Assembly: GCF_001297775.1 (NCBI RefSeq)
Contig: NZ_LIFX01000014.1
Span: forward strand, 119,796-183,795
DNA length: 64,000 bases
Source of the DNA: Trabulsiella odontotermitis
Lineage (GTDB): Bacteria > Pseudomonadota > Gammaproteobacteria > Enterobacterales > Enterobacteriaceae
Direction: 5' to 3'
The translations under genes were made by a program, and so were the position numbers. Shown here one piece after another: positions 56,224 to 64,000 of this stretch. Numbering within the stretch: the stretch's first letter is position 1; each line of letters begins with the position of its first letter. Below the pieces are notes generated by a model. It was not told the origin of the DNA and made no database searches. It saw nothing but the letters and a program-made list of their open reading frames with translations.

Positions 56224-57903
56224 TTACTTCTCCATTTCTTGAGTTGAAACGTCACGTTTATCCTGTGACGTTGGTTTTAGGTCTGGCAGACGACAGGCAT
56301 CAGCCTGCGGTACCAGACTGATCTCGACACGCCGGTTATGCGCACGGCCATCAGGCGTATCGTTTGATGCAATCGGTCGGCTGTCGCCATAACCCTGAAC
56401 GGCAAAACAACTTTCCGGGACATCTCCGGTATCACGCATCCAGTTGCGGAGCGCCTCTGCCCTTTGCAAAGACAGGGTCTGATTGAGCTGCACGCTGCCG
56501 GTATTGTCGGTGTGCCCACTGACAACGATCAGCCAACCCGGTCTGGCTTTAATCCCTACCAGAGCATTGATGAGCATTTTGGTTGACCCGTCTTTGAGTG
56601 CCGCCTTGCCGGAATCAAACAATGACATGCTGTCAAGACGCACAATTTTCGGTGCCGGCTGTGGTTTCGGGGGATGTGGAGGTACCCAGCTATCAATGGC
56701 CTGCTGCAACGCCAGCCACAGACGTTGTCCCGGGTAATAACCCAGGCTGTATCGGACGGGTTCTCCCTGCCGCTGCCAGCGTTCCAGCAGGAGCACTTCC
56801 TGTTTCAGTGCCGCCAGCGCGTCTGCTTTAGGGTTGTAGTGGTCTATCGGGATCGCATTCCAGCGCTGTAAATCGGCGCTTACCTGATGGATCAGATCCC
56901 GGTTGTTGAGTGCCGAAATACCCAACGCTGCCATAGCACACAGCCACATCAACAAAACAAGATGACGCGTACGCTTGCTCCCCTGTACAGGAGAGGCAAA
57001 AGGTGCCAGAAGCGGCAAAATAGCATCAGGGAAATGGCGCGTTGCCGTGAGCGGCGCGGTCTTCAGTGAAAACTGCAGACAGGTGCGGGAATAGAGCCAG
57101 TCGGACCAGACAGACTGCGCTTCAGGATTGACGGTACCGAGGCGTAATGCCACAGAAAATGCATATACAGGCGGTGTTAACCGGTCGGCTTTCACCAGTT
57201 CGGCGACCAGGATATGACGGATAAATGAAAATGCCTGACGGAGTGCAGGAAGCGTCATAATGTTCTGACTTGCCTGCTGCCAGTCGATGAACGCCTGCGG
57301 CGAATCATTTTCCGCACATACTGTCGGTTTATCGCCGCGAACAATCACCCATGGCGTTTCAGGCCCGGAAAATTCAGCACACACAACCACCGGCAACGTA
57401 AAACCCGTCAGCAAATTTAGCTGCTTACTCTGCTGACGGAGAGTTTTCAGAATGGCGCGCAGGGCTGCTGTATCCTGATGACTGTCAGGCTGGCAAATAT
57501 ACATTACTGAGATCTGCCCCACCTGCCGGGGAAACTGAGTCTGGATGCTGCAAACAACGTCAGTTAACCGACTGACGTCATCCGCCCTCAGCCACCAGCC
57601 CTGCGCTGTTTTACGCAGTGTGTGTCCCTTAAATAGCGAATCCAGGTTGTCGCCGCATACCAGCACCACGGGCCCGTGATTCTCCGGTAATGGTAGATCA
57701 ACCGTGGCTACAGTAACCCCGGATTCAGGTCCTCCATTTCGACAGTTTGTTAAAACATACCAACATGCCAGGACAGCAATCAGCAGTGTCGCCATGCCTT
57801 TAAAAACGTTCCCTGCCGGGATGAAATACCAGAGCAACCACAGCAACGTGATGACGCCCACAAGGGTTTGCAGAGTCACCGAAAAAATGGCTGATTTACG
57901 CAT
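56224..57903 (-). CDS. T6SS peptidoglycan-anchoring OmpA-domain protein (TagL-type)
   Basis: From the ATG at 57903 the product has 559 residues. Membrane segments lie at about 6-27, 34-52 and 320-340 (LVLLMWLCAMAALGISAL), and the C-terminal 130 residues form an OmpA-type peptidoglycan-binding domain (VSGHTDNTGSVQLN, LSLQRAEALRNWM, GYGDSRPIASN, NRRVEISL). This layout matches TagL, which anchors the TssJLM complex to the cell wall in enteroaggregative E. coli. The start shares one base with the tssL stop (TAATG), so the two are coupled. Confidence 0.85.
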   Translation of the reverse strand: MRKSAIFSVTLQTLVGVITLLWLLWYFIPAGNVFKGMATLLIAVLACWYVLTNCRNGGPESGVTVATVDLPLPENHGPVVLVCGDNLDSLFKGHTLRKTAQGWWLRADDVSRLTDVVCSIQTQFPRQVGQISVMYICQPDSHQDTAALRAILKTLRQQSKQLNLLTGFTLPVVVCAEFSGPETPWVIVRGDKPTVCAENDSPQAFIDWQQASQNIMTLPALRQAFSFIRHILVAELVKADRLTPPVYAFSVALRLGTVNPEAQSVWSDWLYSRTCLQFSLKTAPLTATRHFPDAILPLLAPFASPVQGSKRTRHLVLLMWLCAMAALGISALNNRDLIHQVSADLQRWNAIPIDHYNPKADALAALKQEVLLLERWQRQGEPVRYSLGYYPGQRLWLALQQAIDSWVPPHPPKPQPAPKIVRLDSMSLFDSGKAALKDGSTKMLINALVGIKARPGWLIVVSGHTDNTGSVQLNQTLSLQRAEALRNWMRDTGDVPESCFAVQGYGDSRPIASNDTPDGRAHNRRVEISLVPQADACRLPDLKPTSQDKRDVSTQEMEK

Positions 57904-58592
57904 TAGCCGTGCAACTCCGGAATTTGCGTTGACAGCAACGTCTGGAGCCACAGGTGGCCTCCCCACCAGATTACCCCCGTAACGACGGCGGCCAGCACAA
58001 TCCAGAACCAGACAGACCGCATCAGACTCCAGCGATGTTTACTTATCCGGTGGACAACCAGAGACAAACCGGCATCAGGCGGAGAAACTCGCTCTGAAAG
58101 TGCTTTGACCACCGCTTCTCGCTGTGTCTGACTTACCGCTTTCAGGCTATACAGCCCCTGAAAACCCAGGACAATCACACGGTGATAACAAGTCAGAACG
58201 GCGATGTTCGGTGCAGGCTGATGCAGAACGTCCGCAATGCGATCCCAGACCGCTTCGCCTGCCCGAAGGGTGCCAAAAAACCGGGCCTGGAGCGGTGCCT
58301 TGCGCCATGCCATTTGTCCTTCATCAACAAGAACCTCCCCACCATCTTCGTGATTTCCCGGTTTACGGTTCATCACTGTCTCATCCAGCAATGCGCACTG
58401 TGCATAGGAGATGTGGTCCACACTGGCATCGTCATATCCGGCGCGGCTCAGCGCTTCACGTACATGCTCAACTTGCTTCACACATTTGTCGTAAAGTGTA
58501 CTGCCATTGTCGGTGACGGCCCCGTTCTTCAGCATGGTGACGGTGAGCCACGTCTCCGCCATCAGCTGGTCGATATCGATTTCTTCTCTCAT
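57903..58592 (-). CDS. tssL: T6SS inner membrane protein TssL (DotU-like)
   Basis: TssL couples the membrane complex to the baseplate. The 229-residue product has a cytoplasmic helical domain (KCVKQVEHVREALSRAG, YAQCALLDETVMNR, RFFGTLRAGEAVWDRI) and one C-terminal membrane segment near 198-218 (VWFWIVLAAVVTGVIWWG). It lacks its own peptidoglycan-binding extension, which is supplied by the next gene. It overlaps tssK by four bases. Confidence 0.95.
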   Translation of the reverse strand: MREEIDIDQLMAETWLTVTMLKNGAVTDNGSTLYDKCVKQVEHVREALSRAGYDDASVDHISYAQCALLDETVMNRKPGNHEDGGEVLVDEGQMAWRKAPLQARFFGTLRAGEAVWDRIADVLHQPAPNIAVLTCYHRVIVLGFQGLYSLKAVSQTQREAVVKALSERVSPPDAGLSLVVHRISKHRWSLMRSVWFWIVLAAVVTGVIWWGGHLWLQTLLSTQIPELHG

Positions 58593-59938
58593 GAGCGCAA
58601 CACGGCAAATAATTCAAGTTCCAGTGCACCGAGCAACGCAGGCACATAGAACATACATACGCCCTGCTCCTGCATTTCATGGGCAGCAGCGCTTTCCATA
58701 TCAAGCGCGAAGTACTGGTTTTCCATACGCACCGGCAATGCAGCAGGCACCCTGTTCACCGGGTTCAGCGGAATACCCTTAAGTGCTGCGCCATAAATCG
58801 TATTGACGTCATCAGGCGAACCGGCCTGACAGAGCGCAGGGAATTTATCGGCAATCTGCCAGGCCGGAATGTCGGAGCGTACGGAGAGATAAAGATCGGC
58901 GTCTTCACGCAAACGGAAATCGTGAAGGTTTGCCTTCCAGGTTTGTTCATCCGGGCGGGTCATCTCCAGTGCAATAACGCGGGATGGCAAACTTGCCTCC
59001 AGTAGTCCGGAGATCAAGTCAAAGAGCGGAAGAAAAGTATTGGCCGGTTCCGCATGGTCATAACCCGGGATGACGTCAAGGTCATGATCAAGGGAAAAGG
59101 TCAGCATGCTACCCGCCAGACGTGCGAGTTCAGCCCACACCTGCTCAGGGGAGCGTGCAGGAAACCGTTCGAATTCCATCAGGACTCTTGCATGCGAGTT
59201 AAGGGCATTCAGCAACCAGAAAAGGGAGACATCGGCAACCGCAAAGTCGGCGAGTCTTTCGTTACTTTCACGTCGCATGGTCATAAGTCGCTGACGTCGG
59301 GAGCGCAGCTGGCGATTAAGCAGCGCCAGACGTTCACGGAGAACCGGGCTGGCAGCAAATGTCGCGATCGGGGGAATGAAGGAAGTATCCTGGCGCCATG
59401 TGTTTTGTCCGTCACGAATTAATCTCGCTACCGGGCATACTTTCCATGACTCATTACTTTCATGGGCAAACCTGATGGTGTAATTGAACCGGGCCACAGC
59501 CATGGATTCTTCTTCAGCACCAAAGGCATCGGGCACGGTTACCCATTCCTCGCGGTAACGAAGCGGACGGTCAACGGTTTTGCCTTCCTGTTCGACATTA
59601 ACAATGCCCGGCTGCATATGAGGGAGTGCGATAACGACCGTCACTTCATCCAGGTCAGCCAACAGGGCCGGATCTAACTCACGAGGAGGGGGAGGCAAAT
59701 CGCTTTGTTGCGCATCAATCAGCGAACCGTCGTCCAGCCAGAGACGCAACGGTGAGATCTGGAGCAGACCCGATGACAGAAGACTTTCACTAAACCCGAT
59801 TTTTTCCACTCCCCATGGGAACGGAGATGCCAGTGCAGATACACCGGCACTGCGAAAAGTCTCCCACTCAGCCTGCTGCTGGAACTGCTGAGGAGACAGC
59901 AAAGCCCCCTCGTTCCACAGTGGACGATAAATTTTCAT
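58589..59938 (-). CDS. tssK: T6SS baseplate adaptor TssK
   Basis: TssK trimers link the baseplate wedges to TssL-TssM and derive from a phage receptor-binding protein. From the ATG at 59938 the product has 449 residues with the typical start KIYRPLWNEGALLSPQQFQQ and WGVEKIGFSESLLSSGLLQI near residue 45. It ends in the membrane-complex-binding head domain. It lies 13 bases after tssC and overlaps tssL (ATGA). Confidence 0.95.
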   Translation of the reverse strand: MKIYRPLWNEGALLSPQQFQQQAEWETFRSAGVSALASPFPWGVEKIGFSESLLSSGLLQISPLRLWLDDGSLIDAQQSDLPPPPRELDPALLADLDEVTVVIALPHMQPGIVNVEQEGKTVDRPLRYREEWVTVPDAFGAEEESMAVARFNYTIRFAHESNESWKVCPVARLIRDGQNTWRQDTSFIPPIATFAASPVLRERLALLNRQLRSRRQRLMTMRRESNERLADFAVADVSLFWLLNALNSHARVLMEFERFPARSPEQVWAELARLAGSMLTFSLDHDLDVIPGYDHAEPANTFLPLFDLISGLLEASLPSRVIALEMTRPDEQTWKANLHDFRLREDADLYLSVRSDIPAWQIADKFPALCQAGSPDDVNTIYGAALKGIPLNPVNRVPAALPVRMENQYFALDMESAAAHEMQEQGVCMFYVPALLGALELELFAVLRS

Positions 59939-59951
59939 CCCTGATCCTGCC

Positions 59952-61499
59952 CTATGCTTTTGCTTTAGGCATCTGAGATACCAGCGACAGATTGACGTCC
60001 ATACCTTCAACCTGGAAGTGTGGGACGGCAAAGAGCTTCACGCGGAAGAAACCTGGGTTGTCCTCAATATCTTCAACGATGACTTTGGCATCGCGAAGCG
60101 GATGAGAGGCCTGAAGGTCATCACCCGGGTCGGTCATTTCAGTCACCAGCCCTTTCACCCAGGTATTAAGTTCCAGCTCCAGCAGTCGACGATCTTTAGT
60201 GGTGCCGATATTTTCACGCTGGATGAGTTTCAGATAGTGCGCGATACGGGACAGGAGGAAAACATAGGGCAGACGGGCGTTTATACGGCTGTTGGCTGTT
60301 GCGTCTGCAGTGTCATACAACGCCGGTTTCTGGGCCGAGTTAGCGCTGAAGAAACAGGCGTAATCACGATTTTTGTAGTAGCTAAGGGGAATGAATCCCA
60401 GATCAGCAAACTCAAATTCGCGGGTTTCCGGGATCATCACTTCTGACGGGATTTTCACCTGATTACCAGTACCTAAATCGTACAGGTGAATAGGCAAATC
60501 TTTAACCGCACCACCAGCCTGCGGTCCACGGATTTGCACACACCATCCGTTATTGATAAAGCTCTTTACCATGTTCGCTGCAAAAGCGAAGGAGGCATTG
60601 GTCCACAAATACTTCTCGTGGTCTGGCCCCTTCACTTCTTCTACATAGTTGAAGCTTCTGACTGGCACAGTGTCTGGGCCGTACGGTAAACGTCCAAGAA
60701 CTCGCGGCATAGTAAGTCCTATGTAGCGGGAGTCCTCAGAGTCACGGAATGACTTCCATTTAATATATTCGGCACGATCGAAATAGTTTCCGATGTCTTT
60801 GATTGCTGCCACTTCTTCCATGCTGGTTTTATGGAAAAACTTAGGACCGACTGAACCAATAAACGGCATATGTGCAGCAGCGGACACTTTTGAAATATTA
60901 CGTAGCAGCGCGACATCCTGCGCGGAAGAGTCAAATTCATACGACGAGATAATTGCAGCAACAGGTTCGCCACCAGGCTGGTCGTACTCCATTGAATACG
61001 TATGGTGATAGAGGCCAGTCTGGATGATTTCTGGCGCATCTTCAAAATCTTGTCGCAGATCGTCCTTAGAAACGTCCAGGATCTCGATTTTCACATTTTG
61101 GCGGAAATCAGTACGATCTACTGTATGCTTAAGGCCACGCCAGAGTGATTCCACACGCTGAAATTCCGGATGATGCATGACCTCGTCCAGCTGGCGACTA
61201 ATTTGATAGTCAAGTTCAGCAATATGCTGGTCAAGTAAGGATTTATCCAGCTTCTCAATCTTATGGCCTGATTTAGAAATGACCTGCATGAAAACCTGGA
61301 TGGCTGCGGTCACTCGCTCATCTGCCGAGGCATCAGCCATGACACTGTCATCCTGATATTCAGTGATGTCACCCAGATGAGATACCGGATTCAGGTTAAT
61401 TTTTTCAAATAGCGAGGCATACACACCGCCCGGGTTATTCTCAAGTACAGTTGTGTTCCCCTGCACTGATTGTGTTTCAGTATTCACAGACATCAGCAT
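59952..61499 (-). CDS. tssC: T6SS contractile sheath large subunit TssC
   Basis: TssC forms the sheath with TssB. The 515-residue product shows the family core: HHPEFQRVESLWRGLKHTVD near 105, QPGGEPVAAIISSYEF near 175, ALYDTADATANSRINARLPY near 395 and a C-terminal FRVKLFAVPHFQVEGMDVNL. A second ATG two codons in is an equally possible start. It follows tssB by 36 bases. Confidence 0.96.
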   Translation of the reverse strand: MLMSVNTETQSVQGNTTVLENNPGGVYASLFEKINLNPVSHLGDITEYQDDSVMADASADERVTAAIQVFMQVISKSGHKIEKLDKSLLDQHIAELDYQISRQLDEVMHHPEFQRVESLWRGLKHTVDRTDFRQNVKIEILDVSKDDLRQDFEDAPEIIQTGLYHHTYSMEYDQPGGEPVAAIISSYEFDSSAQDVALLRNISKVSAAAHMPFIGSVGPKFFHKTSMEEVAAIKDIGNYFDRAEYIKWKSFRDSEDSRYIGLTMPRVLGRLPYGPDTVPVRSFNYVEEVKGPDHEKYLWTNASFAFAANMVKSFINNGWCVQIRGPQAGGAVKDLPIHLYDLGTGNQVKIPSEVMIPETREFEFADLGFIPLSYYKNRDYACFFSANSAQKPALYDTADATANSRINARLPYVFLLSRIAHYLKLIQRENIGTTKDRRLLELELNTWVKGLVTEMTDPGDDLQASHPLRDAKVIVEDIEDNPGFFRVKLFAVPHFQVEGMDVNLSLVSQMPKAKA

Positions 61500-61535
61500 C
61501 CTCTCAGTTAATCCATTAAAAAAGCCATTCTGCTA

Positions 61536-62033
61536 TTATTCAGCAGGGGCAATAGCACTCAGTTCTTCACGTAATTCTTGTGACAAGGATGGGTCTTTCA
61601 GAATTTTTTCGAGCTCACGGCGAAAACTTACGTTATCCATTAAGTTGGATTTGAGATCTTTAAGGAGATTCCGCATTGCCAGCATGGCACGGAGTTGCGG
61701 TATCTGGCGGGCGACTTGCACAGGTTCAAAGTCTTTCATATCTGAAAAACTCAAATTGACATTCTCTTCGGCCCCGTCAGCCGAAAATATATTCTTAACC
61801 GTCAGGTTAACGTGCGGATTCAGCTCGTTTAAAACGCTATTAAGATTGTTTTTGTTAATATTCAGTTTTGTTCGTTCTGACACCGCAACTGTCGTTTTAC
61901 CGTTACTAAAATCCCCCAGTGCCAGCAACTTCAGTGGGAGCTCAACCTGCTTCTGAGCTGAACCAGTGTGCAGACTTAGTTTGATATTGACGCGTGCTTT
62001 TGGCACTTCATTCTGAAAAGTATGGTCAGCCAT
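61536..62033 (-). CDS. tssB: T6SS contractile sheath small subunit TssB
   Basis: TssB pairs with TssC in the sheath. From the ATG at 62033, with AGGGA five bases upstream, the product has 165 residues; an ATG six codons further out lacks a ribosome site. Typical blocks are PKARVNIKLSLHTG, ELPLKLLALGDFSN and the helix RNLLKDLKSNLMDNVSFRRE. It is the first recognised gene of the leftward T6SS operon. Confidence 0.96.
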   Translation of the reverse strand: MADHTFQNEVPKARVNIKLSLHTGSAQKQVELPLKLLALGDFSNGKTTVAVSERTKLNINKNNLNSVLNELNPHVNLTVKNIFSADGAEENVNLSFSDMKDFEPVQVARQIPQLRAMLAMRNLLKDLKSNLMDNVSFRRELEKILKDPSLSQELREELSAIAPAE

Positions 62034-62060
62034 AACATTCCCTATATCCATGAACTGTAA

Positions 62061-62258
62061 TTAATCTATATGAGGCTTCTTGTCGAAAACATAATAAAAC
62101 AAACAACAACAGAAGATCAAATAAATAGATTTTAGCCCAACGTTAAGGAAATCCTTAAATATATCCCTTTGCTTTGTCACTTTTTCTATCAACACACCAG
62201 CCATTCTCTTATGATAAAACCAGTCTTTTTCATGTAACCGGCTGTTTAATATTAACAT
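62061..62258 (-). CDS. Possible small membrane protein upstream of tssB (doubtful)
   Basis: A 65-codon frame ends in a hydrophobic stretch (SIYLIFCCCLFYYVF) followed by a short basic-acidic tail. It lies 27 bases upstream of the tssB start on the same strand. The ribosome site is weak, and AT-rich DNA easily produces such frames, so it may be chance. Confidence 0.2.
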   Translation of the reverse strand: MLILNSRLHEKDWFYHKRMAGVLIEKVTKQRDIFKDFLNVGLKSIYLIFCCCLFYYVFDKKPHID

Positions 62259-62365
62259 CCAGCAAATGAACTGATGGTTAATAATTTTAGAAGTTTATGT
62301 TTCTTTATTGATTGAAATTGCTTTAACGCATTTCAAATGAGAGGCAATAATTCACAAAAAGAATG

Positions 62366-62388
62366 GAAATAAATATTTCATTTATTTC
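62366..62388. repeat. Inverted repeat upstream of tssB
   Basis: GAAATAAAT-ATTTC-ATTTATTTC is a perfect nine-base inverted repeat with a five-base spacer. The form suits a dimeric regulator, but AT-rich sequence makes such repeats more likely by chance. Confidence 0.5.
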
Positions 62389-62517
62389 GCGAATAATAAA
62401 TAAGGATTAATTCTTTTAATCCGGTAGATTTATTTCCGCGTCTTGAAGTACCCTTGCTTGCCGTCAACCTCGACGGCAGGCAATGGTGTTCCCTGGAAGT
62501 TGGCGACAACAGGCCGG

Positions 62518-62658
62518 TTAACGCCGTTTCTTACGCCCCTGCACGGCCTTAAAGCGGGGGTTGCTTTTGCAGATGATGTACAAACGCCCTTTGCGTTTGA
62601 CAATCTGGCAGTCCGGGTGGCGCTGTTTCGCGCTCTTAAGAGAATTCAGTACCTGCAT
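62518..62658 (-). CDS. ykgO: Alternative (zinc-independent) 50S ribosomal protein L36, YkgO
   Basis: The 46-residue product translates as [18 protein letters not shown] onwards and ends [10 protein letters not shown], matching E. coli YkgO. It has only scattered cysteines and not the CxxC...CxxxxH zinc site of normal L36 (RpmJ), so it can replace RpmJ when zinc is scarce. It begins two bases after the ykgM stop, and both should be derepressed when Zur loses zinc. Confidence 0.95.
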   Translation of the reverse strand: MQVLNSLKSAKQRHPDCQIVKRKGRLYIICKSNPRFKAVQGRKKRR

Positions 62659-62660
62659 CT

Positions 62661-62921
62661 TCAGCCCCGCTTCGTATTCAGGAAGCCGCTAAAGCGCGCT
62701 TTAAACCGCGCGGCGCTGCCTTCCGTTGCGAAAGACTTCTGCTTGCCGGTGTAATACGGGTGAGATTTCGCCGAGACGTCAAGGGTGACGTAAGGGTATT
62801 TCACGCCCTCCAGCTCAATTTCCCGTTCAGTTTTAATGGTCGATCCTACTTTGAAATACTCGTCAGCGCTGGTGTCGTGAAAGACGACAGTACGATAATG
62901 CGGATGGATATCAGGTTTCAT
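62661..62921 (-). CDS. ykgM: Alternative (type B) 50S ribosomal protein L31, YkgM
   Basis: The 86-residue protein is type B L31: [20 protein letters not shown], then [13 protein letters not shown], without the CxxC motifs of zinc-binding RpmE. It replaces RpmE in zinc starvation, freeing zinc. An AGGT ribosome site precedes the ATG, and a Zur-like palindrome pair lies at 62935-62963. It forms a two-gene operon with ykgO. Confidence 0.96.
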   Translation of the reverse strand: MKPDIHPHYRTVVFHDTSADEYFKVGSTIKTEREIELEGVKYPYVTLDVSAKSHPYYTGKQKSFATEGSAARFKARFSGFLNTKRG

Positions 62922-62934
62922 GGCTTACCTTTAT

Positions 62935-62963
62935 TGTTACAATATAACATTACAATACTGTAA
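62935..62963 (-). promoter_or_regulatory. Zur-like operator upstream of ykgMO
   Basis: TGTTACAATATAACA (62935-62949) is a TGTTA-N5-TAACA palindrome; its core GTTACAATATAAC differs at one position from the Zur consensus GTTATANTATAAC. A second palindrome TTACAATACTGTAA follows directly (62950-62963). Repression by zinc-bound Zur fits the zinc-free ribosomal proteins downstream. Confidence 0.75.
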
Positions 62964-63017
62964 ATCCGAATGCGACAAAGATCAACACTGCAAATGCCAG
63001 GGGTAAATGCAGTCCAT

Positions 63018-63040
63018 AAAAAAAGCGGCCGAAGCCGCTT
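63018..63040 (-). terminator. Rho-independent terminator of the autotransporter gene
   Basis: In the leftward direction the stem AAGCGGC/GCCGCTT with a TTCG tetraloop is followed by a run of T residues. It lies 19 bases after the autotransporter stop and before the ykgM operator. Confidence 0.93.
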
Positions 63041-63058
63041 GATATCACACAGTTTTTA

Positions 63059-64000
63059 TTAAAATGACGCTTTAATACCCACCATTGCAGCGGTATCGCT
63101 GTAGCCTTTGTCGCCAACCTGCTGACCAACGTTACCCCACAGGGCGACGTTCTTCGTCAGTTGACCTTCAACACCGGCTTTCAGTTCACCAATATTGCGG
63201 GCGCCTGCCAGCTCTACCTGCTGACCGTTCAGCGACACACCAAAGTCCTTGCTGTTGTGGATCCAGTTGGCTTCCACGAACGGCTGGAAGGTGCGGCCTT
63301 TACCATCGTCCAGTTTGTTGTGGCCGTGGCCGTACAGACGCACGCCAACGCGGGTCTGAATGTTGCCGTCACCATTGCCTTCGACACGGGTGCCGTTGGT
63401 TTCTTTATGCGAATCCGCTTTCACGCCCATCCAGGTGACCTGCGCTTTCGGCTGGATGTACAGCGCGTTACGTTCGCTGATGTCTGCCAGTTTCCAGGTA
63501 TAGCCGGATTCCACAGACGCCGTGAAGCCTTTGGATTTGTACGACTCCGCCGCAACGTCATCACCGGACACGGTGTTATCGAACCAGTTGTACTGCGCCC
63601 AGCTGTCAACATATGCGCCTTCCAGCGTGTCGTTATCCTGCAGCCACGTGCCGTAGACGCCGACGCTGTAACCGTCGATGCTGCCGGTGGCGTGGTTGCT
63701 GTTACGATGGTTGACCGCTCGGCTCTTCTGGTTGGCATAACCGGCCATCACACCGAGGTGATAACGGTCAGCCTCGTCAGAACTCCACTGCGCGATATCG
63801 CCACCCAGTTGCATCACATAGCGGTTGCTCTGCATGTTCACCAGACCACTGCTGTCTTTCTGACGGGTGTGCCCGCCGACGTTGCGCAGCCACATGCTGG
63901 TCACCGCAGTTTCACCGGTCAGCGCGTCAACGTAGTGCGTCTCACCGAGACGGTCATGCAGACGGGTGGTAAACAGGTTGTTGGCCGCCTGCAGGTTCAT
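63059..64000 (-). CDS. C-terminal beta-barrel of a type V autotransporter, partial
   Basis: The visible 313 codons form an autotransporter barrel: amphipathic strands alternate with turns and the chain ends in GIKASF with a terminal Phe for BAM recognition. Typical blocks are DALTGETAVTSMWLRNVGGH, YVMQLGGDIAQWSS, FVEANWIHNSK and GNVGQQVGDKGYSDTAAMVG, as in AIDA-I/YfaL/YcgV-type proteins. The passenger domain and start are beyond the right edge. In E. coli K-12 the autotransporter gene ycgV sits near ychF, so this may be its counterpart, moved apart by the T6SS cluster; that is inference from memory. Confidence 0.92.
   Translation of the reverse strand: MNLQAANNLFTTRLHDRLGETHYVDALTGETAVTSMWLRNVGGHTRQKDSSGLVNMQSNRYVMQLGGDIAQWSSDEADRYHLGVMAGYANQKSRAVNHRNSNHATGSIDGYSVGVYGTWLQDNDTLEGAYVDSWAQYNWFDNTVSGDDVAAESYKSKGFTASVESGYTWKLADISERNALYIQPKAQVTWMGVKADSHKETNGTRVEGNGDGNIQTRVGVRLYGHGHNKLDDGKGRTFQPFVEANWIHNSKDFGVSLNGQQVELAGARNIGELKAGVEGQLTKNVALWGNVGQQVGDKGYSDTAAMVGIKASF

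Larger units (their letters stand above)
62034..62517 (-). promoter_or_regulatory. Probable T6SS operon promoter region
   Basis: About 480 bases separate tssB from ykgO. Most of it is strongly AT-rich, unlike the flanking genes, which is typical of H-NS-silenced promoters. It holds an inverted repeat at 62366-62388, a palindromic TTCGCGAA at 62386-62393, and near ykgO a hairpin TGCCGTC/GACGGCA (62459-62478) with no T-tract. I cannot name a regulator; no clear Fur box or sigma-54 site was seen. Confidence 0.5.

Noticed and set aside
27577..62033. Contractile tail genes as a prophage
   Set aside because: Presence of ClpV, TssJ, TssL and TssM and absence of capsid, terminase, portal and lysis genes identify a T6SS.
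62401..62520. Hairpin TGCCGTC/GACGGCA after ykgO as a terminator
   Set aside because: No T-tract follows the stem in the direction of ykgO transcription.

Overview
The window looks like the chromosome of a member of the Enterobacteriaceae, most likely a Citrobacter-type organism. From about 1 to 27.5 kb the gene order and protein lengths match the Escherichia coli nar-cha-kdsA-hemA-prs-pth-ychF region almost gene for gene, but several proteins (NarX, YchO, LolB) differ clearly from E. coli. I see no tRNA or rRNA genes, no CRISPR array and no insertion sequence. The genus assignment is inference from memory of related genomes, not from a search.

Region 1 (1-9.6 kb) is nitrate respiration. narH (cut by the window edge) and narG encode nitrate reductase A, narK the nitrate/nitrite transporter, and narX-narL the sensor and regulator. 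Perfect FNR palindromes and NarL-type heptamers lie in the two intergenic regions. Region 2 (9.6-15.1 kb) holds ychO, a YbhB/YbcL-family protein, ychN, a small DUF1883-type protein, chaC, chaB and chaA. Region 3 (15.2-27.5 kb) is core housekeeping: leftward hemA-prfA-prmC-sirB2-sirB1-kdsA, rightward lolB-ispE-prs, then dauA, ychH, pth and ychF.

Region 4 (27.6-62.0 kb) is a complete type VI secretion system (T6SS), all read leftwards, lying between ychF and an autotransporter. It has all thirteen core components (TssA-M) plus PAAR, a VasL/TagA-type TssA paralogue and an OmpA-type peptidoglycan anchor. The order is tssB-tssC-tssK-tssL-tagL-like-hcp-clpV-vgrG-effector block-PAAR-membrane protein-tssM-tssA-tssF-tssG-tssJ-vgrG-DUF416-tssE-vasL. 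Many neighbours overlap by 1 to 37 bases, which suggests one long operon from a promoter near 62.1-62.4 kb.

Two effector loci stand out. (a) The vgrG at 30010-33846 carries a tail of about 550 residues. In it a zinc deaminase signature (HAE, then CxxC) is flanked by five or six helix-turn-helix-like repeats. A DUF416-like cytoplasmic protein follows directly and is the natural immunity candidate. This is the best candidate for an undescribed system. (b) Behind the second vgrG lies a polymorphic peptidoglycan-hydrolase array: an intact effector (degenerate M23-like region, EF-hand loop, M23-like domain, GH24 lysozyme) with a periplasmic immunity candidate. After it come a GH19 module displaced by a frame shift, its own immunity candidate, and a further truncated copy of the effector core. 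A 307-base block in that copy is identical to the intact gene. Toxin modules join the core at a conserved HPVVFLD motif.

Region 5 (62.5-64 kb) holds the zinc-independent ribosomal proteins YkgO and YkgM with a Zur-like box, and the C-terminal barrel of an autotransporter that runs off the window.
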